A stretch of DNA of 56,205 nt from Thioalkalivibrio versutus (GCF_001999325.1 NZ_MVAR01000027.1:9525-65729); one strand, 5' to 3'; numbered from the stretch's first letter, positions 31,477-40,495 are shown. Notes: a model not told the origin generated them from the sequence alone. Program-made: numbers and translations.

Positions 31477-31490
31477 GTGATTTGCATCAC
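31477..31490. promoter_or_regulatory. FNR/Crp-type palindrome between dgc and yheS
   Basis: GTGAT-TTGC-ATCAC: perfect 5-bp arms with a 4-base spacer, the geometry of FNR/Anr/Dnr sites (TTGAT-N4-ATCAA). It abuts an AT-rich stretch (31453-31475) that could hold the diguanylate cyclase -10 region, placing the site near -35 to -42 on the minus strand. Confidence 0.45.
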
Positions 31491-31663
31491 GGATAACGGA
31501 GGTCTTGACGGAAATTCGGCGATTTTTCGCCGCCCCCGGCAGGTCCTCACCGCCGCGGGCGGCAAGGTGCGGCAGGATTCTGACACCCTGCACCGGGGCG
31601 GCGTTTCCCGAGGAACGGCCGGCCTACATGAGCCGGGCGCGCGCTTGCCCTACACTGCGCCGC

Positions 31664-33577
31664 ATGATTCGAATACAAGATATCGAGCTGCGTCGCGGCC
31701 GCCAGATCCTGCTGCAGCACGCCAGCCTCACCGTGCATGCGGGCTGGCGCGTCGGCCTGACCGGCGCCAACGGGTCCGGCAAGTCCAGCCTGCTGGCGGC
31801 GTTGCAGGGCGAATTGAGCCTGGATGCCGGCGAGATCGACCAGCCCGCGGAATGGGTGGTGGCGCACCTTCCGCAGGAGGTCCCGGGGAGCGAGCGCTCG
31901 GCCGTGGACTACGTGCTGGATGGGGATACCGAACTGCGCGACCTGCAGCAGCGCCTGGAGCAGGTGTCCGATGGCGCCGAGCAGGCCCGCCTGTTCGGCG
32001 CGCTGGAGGCGATTGACGGCTGGACGGCCGATGCCCGTGCGCGCCGACTGCTGGCAGGCCTCGGATTCGCTGCGGCGGATGCGGATCGGCCCATGAGCGA
32101 TTTCTCCGGCGGCTGGCGCATGCGCCTGGGCCTGGCGCGCACGCTGATGACGCGCTCGGATCTCTTGTTGCTGGACGAGCCCACCAACCACCTGGATGTC
32201 GAGACCATCCTGTGGCTGGAGGACTGGCTGGCGCGTTATCCGGGGACGGTGATCGTGATTGCGCATGACCGGCGGTTTCTCGATTCGGTCTGCACCCATA
32301 TCGCGCACATCGAGCGCGGTGGTATCGCGTTGTACGCCGGCAGCTACACCCACGCCGAGGCCAAGCGCGCCGAGGCCATGGCCCAGAGCGAGGCGTCGGC
32401 CGCAAAGGTGGCGGCCGAGCGCGCCCACCTGGAGGACTTTGTGCGCCGCTTCCGTGCCAAGGCGAGCAAGGCACGCCAGGCCCAGAGCCGACTGAAGCGT
32501 CTGGAGAAGCTCGACGAGGTCGCGGTGATCCGCGCGGCCCGGCCGATTCATCTGGAGATCCCGACCCCGGAGCGTCTGCCCGACCCCCTGCTGGCGCTGG
32601 ATCATGCCGAGGTCCGATCCGGGGATCGCGTCCGCCTGCATCCGACGACTTTACGTCTGCGCCCCGAGGACCGGATCGGCGTGCTGGGCCCGAACGGTGC
32701 CGGGAAATCGACACTCTTGACGCTGCTGGCCGGCGAGCTGGCCCTGACCGCGGGCGAGCGCCGCGTGGAGCCGAACCTGAAGGTCGGCTATTTTGCCCAG
32801 CACCAGAGCGAGCAGCTGGACCTGAAGGCCTCGCCCCTGGTGCACCTGCAACGTCAGGACCCGCGCGCCGAGGAGCAGCGCCTGCGCAACTTTCTCGGTG
32901 GCATGGGTTTTCCCGGCGAGAAAGCGGACGCTCCGGTGGGTCAGTGTTCCGGCGGGGAGCGGGTGCGCCTGGTACTGGCGCTGCTGATCTGGCAGGCGCC
33001 CTCGTTACTGCTGCTGGATGAACCCACCAACCACCTGGATCTGGACATGCGCGAGGCGCTGGCCGAGGCGCTGGAGAACTATGCCGGTGGCCTGGTGGTG
33101 GTGGCGCATGACCGTGAACTGCTGGCTCGCGTCTGCGACCGTTTCTGGAAGGTGGAAGGCGGCCACCTGAGCGACTTCGAGGGGGACCTGGATGACTACG
33201 CCCGCGAGCTGAAGGCCCGCGAGCGGGAAAGTGTCGCCGCGAAAGACCCCGGAACGCCCGCCACGACGTCCCCGAGTGGTCCGGCACTGTCACAGAAGGA
33301 ACGGCGGCAGCAGGCGGCGCAGGCGCGTGCCGCACTCAAGCCACTGAAAAAGAGTGCGGACCGAGCCGAGCAGGAATGTGTCCGTGTTCAGGAACGACTG
33401 GATGCGCTGGAGACCGAGCTGGCCGATCCGGCGCTGTACGCCGATGAGGCGGCGGATCGTCTGGCCCAATTGACCCGCGAACAGGGCGATTTGCGCAGTC
33501 GGCTGGAGACGGCGGAGGCCGAGTGGATGGAGGCGCTGGAGGCGCTGGAATCCGCCCGGGGTGAGACTGCGGAGTGA
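31664..33577 (+). CDS. yheS: ABC-F family ATPase YheS
   Basis: A 637-residue duplicated ABC ATPase without membrane segments, the same length as E. coli YheS. Two complete cassettes are visible: Walker A GANGSGKSS and GPNGAGKST, signatures FSGGW and CSGGE, and two LLLLDEPTNHLD Walker B motifs, separated by a helical linker (about residues 245-290) rich in Ala/Lys/Arg that inserts toward the ribosome E site. The C-terminal 100 residues form a coiled coil. ABC-F proteins act on stalled ribosomes. TACACT at 31651-31656 is only eight bases before the ATG and no ribosome site is visible, so the start may be leaderless. Confidence 0.92.
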   Translation: MIRIQDIELRRGRQILLQHASLTVHAGWRVGLTGANGSGKSSLLAALQGELSLDAGEIDQPAEWVVAHLPQEVPGSERSAVDYVLDGDTELRDLQQRLEQVSDGAEQARLFGALEAIDGWTADARARRLLAGLGFAAADADRPMSDFSGGWRMRLGLARTLMTRSDLLLLDEPTNHLDVETILWLEDWLARYPGTVIVIAHDRRFLDSVCTHIAHIERGGIALYAGSYTHAEAKRAEAMAQSEASAAKVAAERAHLEDFVRRFRAKASKARQAQSRLKRLEKLDEVAVIRAARPIHLEIPTPERLPDPLLALDHAEVRSGDRVRLHPTTLRLRPEDRIGVLGPNGAGKSTLLTLLAGELALTAGERRVEPNLKVGYFAQHQSEQLDLKASPLVHLQRQDPRAEEQRLRNFLGGMGFPGEKADAPVGQCSGGERVRLVLALLIWQAPSLLLLDEPTNHLDLDMREALAEALENYAGGLVVVAHDRELLARVCDRFWKVEGGHLSDFEGDLDDYARELKARERESVAAKDPGTPATTSPSGPALSQKERRQQAAQARAALKPLKKSADRAEQECVRVQERLDALETELADPALYADEAADRLAQLTREQGDLRSRLETAEAEWMEALEALESARGETAE

Positions 33578-33599
33578 GGCCCTCTTCAAAGACCAACCC

Positions 33600-33628
33600 T
33601 TGAACTCGGGTATTTCGGGGTCTATACA
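33600..33628 (+). promoter_or_regulatory. Strong sigma70-type promoter of the 98-residue protein gene
   Basis: TTGAAC (33600-33605), a 17-base spacer, then TATACA (33623-33628): the best consensus promoter in the window. Transcription should start near 33635, about 30 bases before the ATG. Confidence 0.75.
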
Positions 33629-33663
33629 TCAGGGTGAATGCATTGGAGCGAGGAGTGATCCCC

Positions 33664-33960
33664 ATGAATGCACAGGAACTGAATCGTCGCTGTGTCGAGC
33701 TCTTTCACAACCCGGATGCGAAACTGCATTGCTGGCACCCGCGCATGTTCTGGAAAACCAACATGCTGGAGAACCCGAAGCCGGAAGACCTGCAGGAACC
33801 CAAGGTCGACCTGCGCGAGCTGGAGGTCATGCTATCGGAGGCCGCGCACGAGCCTTCGCAGTGCGCCGACGAGCTGGAGCAGGAAGAGCCCGGTCGGGCT
33901 GCATTGATCCGGCACATGATGGAGCGTGGCGAGATGCCGCTGCTGCATCGGCCGCACTGA
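33664..33960 (+). CDS. Small soluble protein of unknown function with its own promoter and terminator
   Basis: A 98-residue acidic protein with no signal peptide or membrane segment. The N-terminal third is rich in Cys, His, Trp and Met (a CVELFHN stretch, then HCWHPRMFWKTNM), followed by an acidic helical region (DLRELEVMLSEAAHE) and a C-terminal HMMERGEMPLLHRPH. Cys9, Cys22 and nearby histidines could bind metal, but spacing does not match a known finger. A CGAGGAG site precedes the ATG. Being a single gene under a near-consensus promoter and closed by a strong terminator, it is probably well expressed. I do not recognise the family. Confidence 0.75.
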   Translation: MNAQELNRRCVELFHNPDAKLHCWHPRMFWKTNMLENPKPEDLQEPKVDLRELEVMLSEAAHEPSQCADELEQEEPGRAALIRHMMERGEMPLLHRPH

Positions 33961-33995
33961 TCGTTCCATCAAGGAGCGATGATCGATTATGGAGT

Positions 33996-34013
33996 GAGCC
34001 CCCAGCGGGGCTC
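33996..34013 (+). other. 7-bp hairpin in the 3' region of the small gene
   Basis: GAGCCCC, loop CAGC, GGGGCTC. It has no T-run; it may stabilise the 3' end of the short transcript or be an early pause site before the main terminator. Confidence 0.45.
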
Positions 34014-34042
34014 GATCCCGTCATGTGCTGGCGGGAGCATCG

Positions 34043-34074
34043 GCCCCCGGTAGCCTGTGCTGCCGGGGGCTTTT
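34043..34074 (+). terminator. Rho-independent terminator of the small gene
   Basis: GCCCCCGG pairs with CCGGGGGC, an inner AGC/GCT stem closes on a CTGT loop, and TTTT follows at 34071-34074. Confidence 0.85.
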
Positions 34075-34093
34075 CCTTGCCGGCGAGTGAGGA

Positions 34094-34501
34094 TTACTGG
34101 CGGATGAAATCCGAGAAGTAGAGGGCTGCGATCCGGGGTGCCCCGGTAATCTCCTCGAGCAACTCGTTCAGCTCCTCCGTGGCCTCGTTGCGCAGGTCCT
34201 CGCGCGCGCCACCGCCGGTCAGGCTGTCCGGACTGCGCCCGCCAAGGATGCGGATCAGTCGGTCGCGCACTGCGGGAATATGCTCGCGGATCGCGCGGGC
34301 GTCTTCCAGATCGTTGCCTTCCAGCTGGATGGAGGCCTGCAGGTAGCGCCCGCGGTCGGAGGACGCCATGTTCACCACCACCGGCTCCAGGGTCACGTAA
34401 TGGCTGTCCAGGTCGTCCACGGCGAGCGCGAGGGGCGCGGCCAGCATCAGGACAATCCCCAGAAGAGCAAGGTGCAGGGAACGAAAGGGGCTGCGGATCA
34501 T
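34094..34501 (-). CDS. Exported FliL-like protein
   Basis: A 135-residue protein with an N-terminal export signal (core around LALLGIVLMLAAPLALA). The mature part follows the FliL pattern: YVTLEPVVVNMASS, then GRYLQASIQLEG, REHIPAVRDRLIRILGG and a final LYFSDFIRQ. FliL supports the flagellar stator, but no other flagellar genes are near, and the hydrophobic segment looks cleavable (ALA), unlike membrane-anchored FliL. Its start overlaps the mtfA stop (ATGA). Orphan FliL-like proteins have no firm function. Confidence 0.78.
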   Translation of the reverse strand: MIRSPFRSLHLALLGIVLMLAAPLALAVDDLDSHYVTLEPVVVNMASSDRGRYLQASIQLEGNDLEDARAIREHIPAVRDRLIRILGGRSPDSLTGGGAREDLRNEATEELNELLEEITGAPRIAALYFSDFIRQ

Positions 34502-35334
34502 GGTGTGTGCTCCGGGGCGGGTTGCGTGCTGGAGGCGATCAGGTCGCCGCGTCGATGGGGCTCCTGATCAAAGTATGCCACCAGATGCTCATAGATTTCG
34601 GGCATGGCCTCTCGCAGGCGCGCCGGCTCGAAGAAAAAGGACTCTGTCGCGACGGCCAGGAACTCCTCCGGGGCGGTGGCCGCATAGGGGTCCAGCGGCA
34701 GCTCGGCCTCGTCGATTTCGCCGGACTCCACGGCCTCCACGAAAGCCTCGAAGGCCCGCGAGAAATCCTCCGTCCAGGCACCGGCCGACTGCCCGCGGCG
34801 TAGTGGCGGAAACCCGTTCACCTCGCCGTTGCCGGCGTCCAGTACGTGGGTCATCTCGTGCACGACCACAGCGCCGTCGCGCTCGACATCGTTCCACGAC
34901 AGGATGACCGGGCCGCGCTCCCAGGCCTCGCCGGACTGGGGTATCGCCCCCTGGTGGACGACGCCAGACTCGTCCACCCACTCGTGCTCGGGCACGAAGG
35001 TGTCGGGATACAGGATCAGCGTGCGCCAGTCGCGATAAGGCTCGAGGCCCAGTTCCAGCACCGGCAGCGCGGCGTAGGCGGCGATCACCTGGCACTGCCA
35101 GGGTTCCGGTTCCGCGGCAATCCCGATGAATTCCTTTTGCGCCAGGATTTGGCCGACCAGTTCGCGCAGCCGGGAGCGCTCTTCCGGTGTGAGGCGGGCG
35201 ACGAACGGGGCCCGTCGACGCAGGGCCTCCCACTCGTCGTTGTCCAGCTGCACGGCCTCGGGCTCCAGGCCGGCAAACGGCCCCAGCAGGCGGCGGAACA
35301 GGCCACGCAGCGGAAAATGCGGTGTCGAGTGCAT
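34498..35334 (-). CDS. mtfA: Zinc peptidase of the MtfA family
   Basis: A 278-residue soluble metallopeptidase. The HEMTH zinc motif (His159, Glu160, His163) is followed by LDAGNGEVNGFPPL, and a downstream ATESFFFEPARL glutamate can serve as third ligand. MtfA in E. coli binds the glucose regulator Mlc and has aminopeptidase activity. I start at the ATG at 35334, after which the text matches the family; the frame is open further up. Coupled to the FliL-like gene downstream. Confidence 0.87.
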   Translation of the reverse strand: MHSTPHFPLRGLFRRLLGPFAGLEPEAVQLDNDEWEALRRRAPFVARLTPEERSRLRELVGQILAQKEFIGIAAEPEPWQCQVIAAYAALPVLELGLEPYRDWRTLILYPDTFVPEHEWVDESGVVHQGAIPQSGEAWERGPVILSWNDVERDGAVVVHEMTHVLDAGNGEVNGFPPLRRGQSAGAWTEDFSRAFEAFVEAVESGEIDEAELPLDPYAATAPEEFLAVATESFFFEPARLREAMPEIYEHLVAYFDQEPHRRGDLIASSTQPAPEHTP

Positions 35335-35531
35335 CGTCCAATCGTCGCATGTTTGCCCGCCGGGCGCCGTGCAGGACCGGAAAGCAGGGGGCACCCGCGC
35401 GAACCCCGAGCGCCTCCCTGGCCTGCGGGGCGTGGGCAGGAACCGCTACCATGGGGATCAATCCCAACGGTCGGTCGCCCGCGGGAGCACGATGGCACCG
35501 CGCGCCCCCCTCGCCAAACAGGTCGCTGCAC

Positions 35532-36629
35532 ATGCCGAACATCCAGGATGGTTTATTCGCGCGGTCCGCGAGCGCGACCCGCAGGGCTGGAGTCGCGCTC
35601 GCCTTTGCACTGGTGCTCTCGCTGACTGCCTGCGGGAATGGCAACGATGCCGGGGCCAATGACGAAGGCGGCGAGGCGGCCACCCCGGTCGCGGCGGTGG
35701 AGCTCCAGCCGCGGGATCTGTCGCGCGAGCTGATGGTGTCCGCGCGGGTCGAGCCGCGGGCGTGGGTGCGCCTGGCGGCGCGCACCGATGGTGTGGTCGA
35801 GGCGGTGCATGTCGAGGAAGGCGATCGCGTGGAGCAGGGCGACACCCTGATCGAACTGGACGTGGCCGAGGAGCGCGCGGAGCTGGCGCGCGCCGAGGCG
35901 CATGTGGAGGAGGCCCGGCTGGAATACGCGCGCAGTGCCGAGTTGCGTGACGAGGGGATTGCCAGCCGTGCCAGTTACGAGCGGGCGCGCGCCGTGCTGC
36001 GCTCGGCCGAGAGCGAGCGGTCGTTGTGGCAGGCGCGGGTGGACTACGGGACGCTCGCCGCCAGCCGTGACGGCGTGATCACCGAGCGCATGGTCGAGCC
36101 CGGCGAGGCGGTCGCCGCGCGCGATACATTGCTGGAACTGGTCGATACCACCACGCTGGTCCTGCGTCCCGGGGTGTCCGAGCTGGACGTGCGCGATCTG
36201 GTGGTGGGCCAGGATGTGCCCATTCGGCTGGATGCGTTTCCGGATGCCGATTATGTCGCGAAGATCCGGCGCATCTTTCCGGCGGCCTCGCCGGACTCGC
36301 AGCAGGTGACGGTGGAGGTTGCCCTGCCGGCCGAGGCGGCCGTCAACGGCGTGCGCCCGGGCAATCTGGCGCGCATCCGCATGACCGTCGACGAACGCCC
36401 GGATGCGCTGGCGGTCCCGGCCGCCGCCATCGGCGAGGACGGCGACCAGCGCTATGTCTATGTGGTGGTGGACGAGCAGCTGGAGCGCCGCAGCGTCGAG
36501 ACCGGCGTGACCCGCGGCCCATGGACCGAGATCACGGACGGCCTGGCGGACGGCGAGATCGTGCTGGCCACCAACCCGATCGACATGCGCGAGGGCCAGC
36601 GCGTGCGCATCGTTGGCTGGCGGGGCTAG
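35532..36629 (+). CDS. RND efflux periplasmic adaptor lipoprotein (pump 1)
   Basis: A 365-residue membrane-fusion protein. The signal peptide ends in lipobox LTAC (Cys34), so it is probably lipid-anchored in the inner membrane. The order is lipoyl half-motif (GVVEAVHVEEGDRVEQGDTL), a short helical hairpin, second lipoyl half (SRDGVITERMVEPGEAV), beta barrel and membrane-proximal domain. It links the RND permease directly downstream, three bases after its stop, to an outer-membrane channel not found in this window. The 197 bases upstream, shared with divergent mtfA, hold no clear promoter. Confidence 0.88.
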   Translation: MPNIQDGLFARSASATRRAGVALAFALVLSLTACGNGNDAGANDEGGEAATPVAAVELQPRDLSRELMVSARVEPRAWVRLAARTDGVVEAVHVEEGDRVEQGDTLIELDVAEERAELARAEAHVEEARLEYARSAELRDEGIASRASYERARAVLRSAESERSLWQARVDYGTLAASRDGVITERMVEPGEAVAARDTLLELVDTTTLVLRPGVSELDVRDLVVGQDVPIRLDAFPDADYVAKIRRIFPAASPDSQQVTVEVALPAEAAVNGVRPGNLARIRMTVDERPDALAVPAAAIGEDGDQRYVYVVVDEQLERRSVETGVTRGPWTEITDGLADGEIVLATNPIDMREGQRVRIVGWRG

Positions 36630-36632
36630 GGG

Positions 36633-39600
36633 GTGGCGGCCGAACCGGAGGACCGCCCGCGCGGGCGGGTGACCAGCTTCTCCATCCGCCGGCCGGTGGC
36701 GATCATGGCACTGGCCTCGGTAGTGATCGTGCTCGGCATGTTCTTTGTCGATCGTCTGCCGGTGGACCTGCTGCCGCACGTCGAGTATCCGCACATCCGC
36801 GTGACCGTGAACCATCCCGGCACCTCGCCCGAGGTGATGGAGGAACAGGTGACCCGCGTGCTGGAACGCAACCTCGCGGCCACCGAGAACCTCACCCGCA
36901 TCTACAGCCGCGCCTCCGAGGGCCGTACCAACGTCAATCTGTTGTTCGAGTACGGGACCAACCTGGATTTGGCGTTGCAAGATGCGGCGCGCCACCTGGA
37001 GCTGGCGCGCACCCAGCTGCCGGACGATTTCGAATCCCTGCGCCTGTACAAGTACGACCCCTCGCAGGACCCGATCTGGGAGGCGGGGTTTTCCTCTACC
37101 GTGCGCTCGGAGACCGCGGTGCGCGACTGGGTGGAACACCAGCTGGCGCCGCAGTTGATCGCGATCCACGGCATCTCCTCGGTGGAGGCCTCCGGTGGGC
37201 AGGAGCGCGAACTGGAGGTGATCCTCGACCAGGAGCGGGTGCGTGGCTATGGCCTTTCGCTGGCGGCGATCAGCACGACGCTGGAGGACGAGAACCGCGA
37301 GGTGGCCGGGGGCTGGGTGACCTCCGATACCTTTGACGTGATGGCCAAGACCGAGGGGTTGTTTGCCTCCGAGGCGGACGTGCGCAATGTGCTGATCCCG
37401 TTGCCGGGGCCGCAGTCCGCGCATGTGCGCCTCGGCGAGCTGGCCGAGGTGCGCGATGGCCACCGCGAGCAGCGCCTGTTCATCCGCCTGGACGGCACGC
37501 CGGCCGCGCGCGTGTCCGTGTTCAAGCTGCCGGACGCCAATACCGTCGAATCGGTGGACTCGGTACGCGCCACGCTCGAACGACTCGAGCGCTCGGGCTT
37601 CATCCCCGAGGACATCCAGTGGGAGGTCGTAAGCGATTCCGCCCCGTTCATCCGTGGCGCGGTCAGTTCGGTGGGTACCGCCGCGATCCTGGGCGGCGTG
37701 CTGGCGATGCTGGCGGTGTTCCTGTTTCTCGGCAGCCTGCGCAAGAGCTTCATTATCGGGTTGTCGATCCCGATCGCGTTGATGGCGACCTTCGCCATGA
37801 TGGGCCTGGGCGGGCTCACCCTGAACATCATCAGCCTCGGCGGGCTTGCGCTGGGGGTGGGGCTGTTGCTCGACAACGCCATCGTGATGCTGGAGAACAT
37901 CGTCCGCCATCGCGACAAGCTCGGGAAGTCGCCGGAGCAGGCGGCCCATGACGGGGCCGGCGAGGTGGTCTCGGCGGTCATCGCGGGCACCCTCACCAAT
38001 CTGGCCGCGGTGCTCCCGTTCCTGCTGATTACCGGGATCGGGGCACTGATCTTCCGCGAGCTGATCCTGACGCTTTCGTTTGCGATCATCGCGACCCTGG
38101 CCGCGGCGATTACGCTGGTGCCGATGCTCGCGGCCCTGCTGACACGCATCCGCTGGGAGAGCGGACTGGACCGGACCTGGCTGCTGCGCGGCTTCGATCG
38201 CGGGGTGCAGGGACTACGCCTACGTTACCGGCGCCTGTTGCCGAAGGTGCTGCGCCTGCGCTGGGCGGTGCTGGGGGCGGCCGTCGTTTTGCTGATCGGC
38301 GCGGTGCAGGTGGGCGGTGAGCTGGGCACCGAGTTCCTGCCGCAGGTCGACGATGGCCAGGTCAGCGTGCGCATGGTCCTGCCGCCGGGCACGCCCCCGC
38401 ACGAGACGGATGCGGCCGCACGCGATATCGAGGCCGCGCTGGAGGCGTTGCCGCATGTGGAGAGCGTGTTCGCGATGGTCGGCGGGCATCTCGGTGGCGG
38501 CGTGGTCAACGAGCGCCCCGGCACCTCCAATATCACCGTCCAGCTGACCCCGGCCGGACAGCGCGAGATGAGCGCGGGACAATGGGTGGCCGAGGCGCAG
38601 GAGGCAATGGATGCGCTGGAACTCCCCGGGGCACGGATTACCGTGCGACCGCCGAGTATCCAGGGGCTGCAGTTTAGTATCACCGGGGGTGACCTCTCGA
38701 TTGCGGTGGTCGGGGCGGATCTGACCGAGATGCGCCGCATTGCCCGCGAGATCGCCGGGCGCCTCGAAGGCATCCGGGGCCTGGAGGGCGTCGAGGTTGG
38801 GCGCGAGGACCAGAGCCCGATTTTGCGCGTCCATGTGGATCGCGAGCGGGCGGCTGCGCTGGGCCTGCAGGTGGGCCCGGTGGGGCAGGCGATCCGCGAC
38901 GCGGTGGAGGGATCAGTGCCCACGCAGTACGTCCGTGACGATCGCGAGTACGACCTGCGCGTGCGCCTGCCGCGCGAGGATGTGCAGGATACGGCCACCC
39001 TGGGGCGGATGATCCTGTTCCGCGACAACAGGGATCCCGTGCGCCTGGCGGACGTGGCCGAGTTCGAGATCGGCGAGGGACCTGCGCATATCGAGCGCGA
39101 GAACCAGAGCCGGGTGGTGCGCGTGAACGGCGACATCAACACCGAGGTGAACGATGTCGGCTCGGTGATGGCCGAGGTCGAGCAGCGCCTGTCCGAGGTG
39201 GATGTGCCCGAGCACTACAGTCTGCTGATCGGTGGCGAGTGGGAGGCCATCCAGGAGACCCAGCGCGAGATGGCCACGGTGGTGGCGCTCGCGATCTTCC
39301 TGGTGCTGGTGGTGCTGGCCGTTCAGTACGAGCGCCTGGCGAATCCGCTGGTGATCGTGGCGGCCGCGCCGTTGTCGCTGACCGGGGTAGTCGCGATCCT
39401 GTGGGCGACCGGCACACCGGTCTCCGCCCCGGTGATGATTGGCGCCATCCTGCTGATCGGGGTGGTGGTGAACAACGCAATCCTGCTGGTGGAGTACATC
39501 GAGCAGGGGCGTCGACTCCGTGGCCTGAGCCCGGCGCGGGCGGTCGTGGAGGCCGGGGCATTGCGCCTGCGCCCGATCCTGATGACCACGCTGACGACGG

Positions 39601-39809
39601 TGCTGGGCATGTTGCCGCTGGCGATCGGCCTCGGCGAAGGGGCGGAGATCATGCGCCCTCTGGCGCTGACCGTGGTCGGCGGCCTGATCGCGGGGATGAT
39701 CCTGACGCTGCTGGTGGTGCCCTGCCTGTACCTGGTGGTGAACCGCGCTGCGGAGGGACTGAAGCGGCGCCTGACCGGAGGCATGCGGGACGCTGCCCGC
39801 GCAGCCTGA
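36633..39809 (+). CDS. RND permease with atypical proton-relay residues (pump 1)
   Basis: A 1058-residue inner-membrane transporter with the duplicated RND plan: 12 membrane helices and two large periplasmic loops. In TM4 the usual Asp-Asp pair is Asp414-Asn415 (LLLDNAIVMLEN), and in TM10 the usual lysine position reads Asn-Asn (VVVNNAILLVEY, 947-948). This matches the SwrC/YerP-like RND group rather than AcrB/MexB. Starts at a GTG three bases after the adaptor. Substrate unknown; drugs, lipopeptides or lipids are plausible. A hairpin closes the region. Confidence 0.9.
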   Translation: MAAEPEDRPRGRVTSFSIRRPVAIMALASVVIVLGMFFVDRLPVDLLPHVEYPHIRVTVNHPGTSPEVMEEQVTRVLERNLAATENLTRIYSRASEGRTNVNLLFEYGTNLDLALQDAARHLELARTQLPDDFESLRLYKYDPSQDPIWEAGFSSTVRSETAVRDWVEHQLAPQLIAIHGISSVEASGGQERELEVILDQERVRGYGLSLAAISTTLEDENREVAGGWVTSDTFDVMAKTEGLFASEADVRNVLIPLPGPQSAHVRLGELAEVRDGHREQRLFIRLDGTPAARVSVFKLPDANTVESVDSVRATLERLERSGFIPEDIQWEVVSDSAPFIRGAVSSVGTAAILGGVLAMLAVFLFLGSLRKSFIIGLSIPIALMATFAMMGLGGLTLNIISLGGLALGVGLLLDNAIVMLENIVRHRDKLGKSPEQAAHDGAGEVVSAVIAGTLTNLAAVLPFLLITGIGALIFRELILTLSFAIIATLAAAITLVPMLAALLTRIRWESGLDRTWLLRGFDRGVQGLRLRYRRLLPKVLRLRWAVLGAAVVLLIGAVQVGGELGTEFLPQVDDGQVSVRMVLPPGTPPHETDAAARDIEAALEALPHVESVFAMVGGHLGGGVVNERPGTSNITVQLTPAGQREMSAGQWVAEAQEAMDALELPGARITVRPPSIQGLQFSITGGDLSIAVVGADLTEMRRIAREIAGRLEGIRGLEGVEVGREDQSPILRVHVDRERAAALGLQVGPVGQAIRDAVEGSVPTQYVRDDREYDLRVRLPREDVQDTATLGRMILFRDNRDPVRLADVAEFEIGEGPAHIERENQSRVVRVNGDINTEVNDVGSVMAEVEQRLSEVDVPEHYSLLIGGEWEAIQETQREMATVVALAIFLVLVVLAVQYERLANPLVIVAAAPLSLTGVVAILWATGTPVSAPVMIGAILLIGVVVNNAILLVEYIEQGRRLRGLSPARAVVEAGALRLRPILMTTLTTVLGMLPLAIGLGEGAEIMRPLALTVVGGLIAGMILTLLVVPCLYLVVNRAAEGLKRRLTGGMRDAARAA

Positions 39810-39839
39810 AAAGGCCCGCTGCCGAATGGCGGACGGGCC
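39809..39839 (-). terminator. Terminator of the outer-membrane protein gene
   Basis: A hairpin with a 6-bp outer stem (GGCCCG/CGGGCC), one bulge, a 5-bp inner stem and a GAAT loop. Read on the minus strand it is followed by TTTT, so it serves the leftward gene; it also abuts the RND stop. Confidence 0.65.
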
Positions 39840-39850
39840 GTGAAGGAATG

Positions 39851-40495
39851 CTAGAAGCGGTAGCCGAGACCGACCATGAAGCGCGAGGCATCGGGATCGA
39901 AGTGCAGGGTTTCGCCCTCGATGCGATAGCGCTCGCTTTCGAAGAGCGTGTACGAGTACTCGGCACGCATGAAAAGGCGGTTGTCCATCTGGTATTCGAC
40001 GCCTACACCGAGCCGGGCACCGTTGATACTGTCCTTGAAGCGAATGGATATGTCCTCTTCTGTATCGGTAAGGCGGTAGTCCAGGCGCGAGCGCTGGTAG
40101 CCGGCCAGGCCGTAGAACAGGACGTTGTCGTTTACCGTGGTGCCGAGCCGGCCGGTGATGCCGTAGCTGTACTTGCTATCCACCCCCAGTTCGCTCTCAT
40201 CAAGGGTGACCGTCAGGTCGGCGTCCTCGTTCTGCGCATTCAGTTCCAAGCCCAGGTACAGGCCGTTGTCCAGGACGGTACCCCAGCCCGTCATGACACC
40301 CCCGGTGAAGCCGGAGGCGCTAAGCCCGGAGATGCCGCCGTCACTGTCTTCGCGGTAGTCGATGTCATAACCGACCCAGCCGAGTTGGCCGCCGACGTAG
40401 GAACCGTGGAACGGGCTTGCCTGAACTGCTCCGGCCGAGCCCAGGAGGATGCAGGCGCCGGCCACGGCGGTGGCGAGGCGATAAGGGCTGGACAT
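39851..40495 (-). CDS. Outer-membrane beta-barrel protein
   Basis: A 214-residue protein with a signal peptide (LATAVAGACILLGSAGAVQA) and alternating-residue strands throughout: GSYVGGQLGWVGYDIDY, GLYLGLELNAQ, YSYGITGRLG, RLFMRAEYSYTL. It ends in GLGYRF, with the C-terminal phenylalanine needed for Bam-dependent insertion. Size suggests an eight-stranded OmpA/OmpX-like barrel. AAGGAAA precedes the ATG. Its ligand or role is unknown. Confidence 0.85.
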   Translation of the reverse strand: MSSPYRLATAVAGACILLGSAGAVQASPFHGSYVGGQLGWVGYDIDYREDSDGGISGLSASGFTGGVMTGWGTVLDNGLYLGLELNAQNEDADLTVTLDESELGVDSKYSYGITGRLGTTVNDNVLFYGLAGYQRSRLDYRLTDTEEDISIRFKDSINGARLGVGVEYQMDNRLFMRAEYSYTLFESERYRIEGETLHFDPDASRFMVGLGYRF

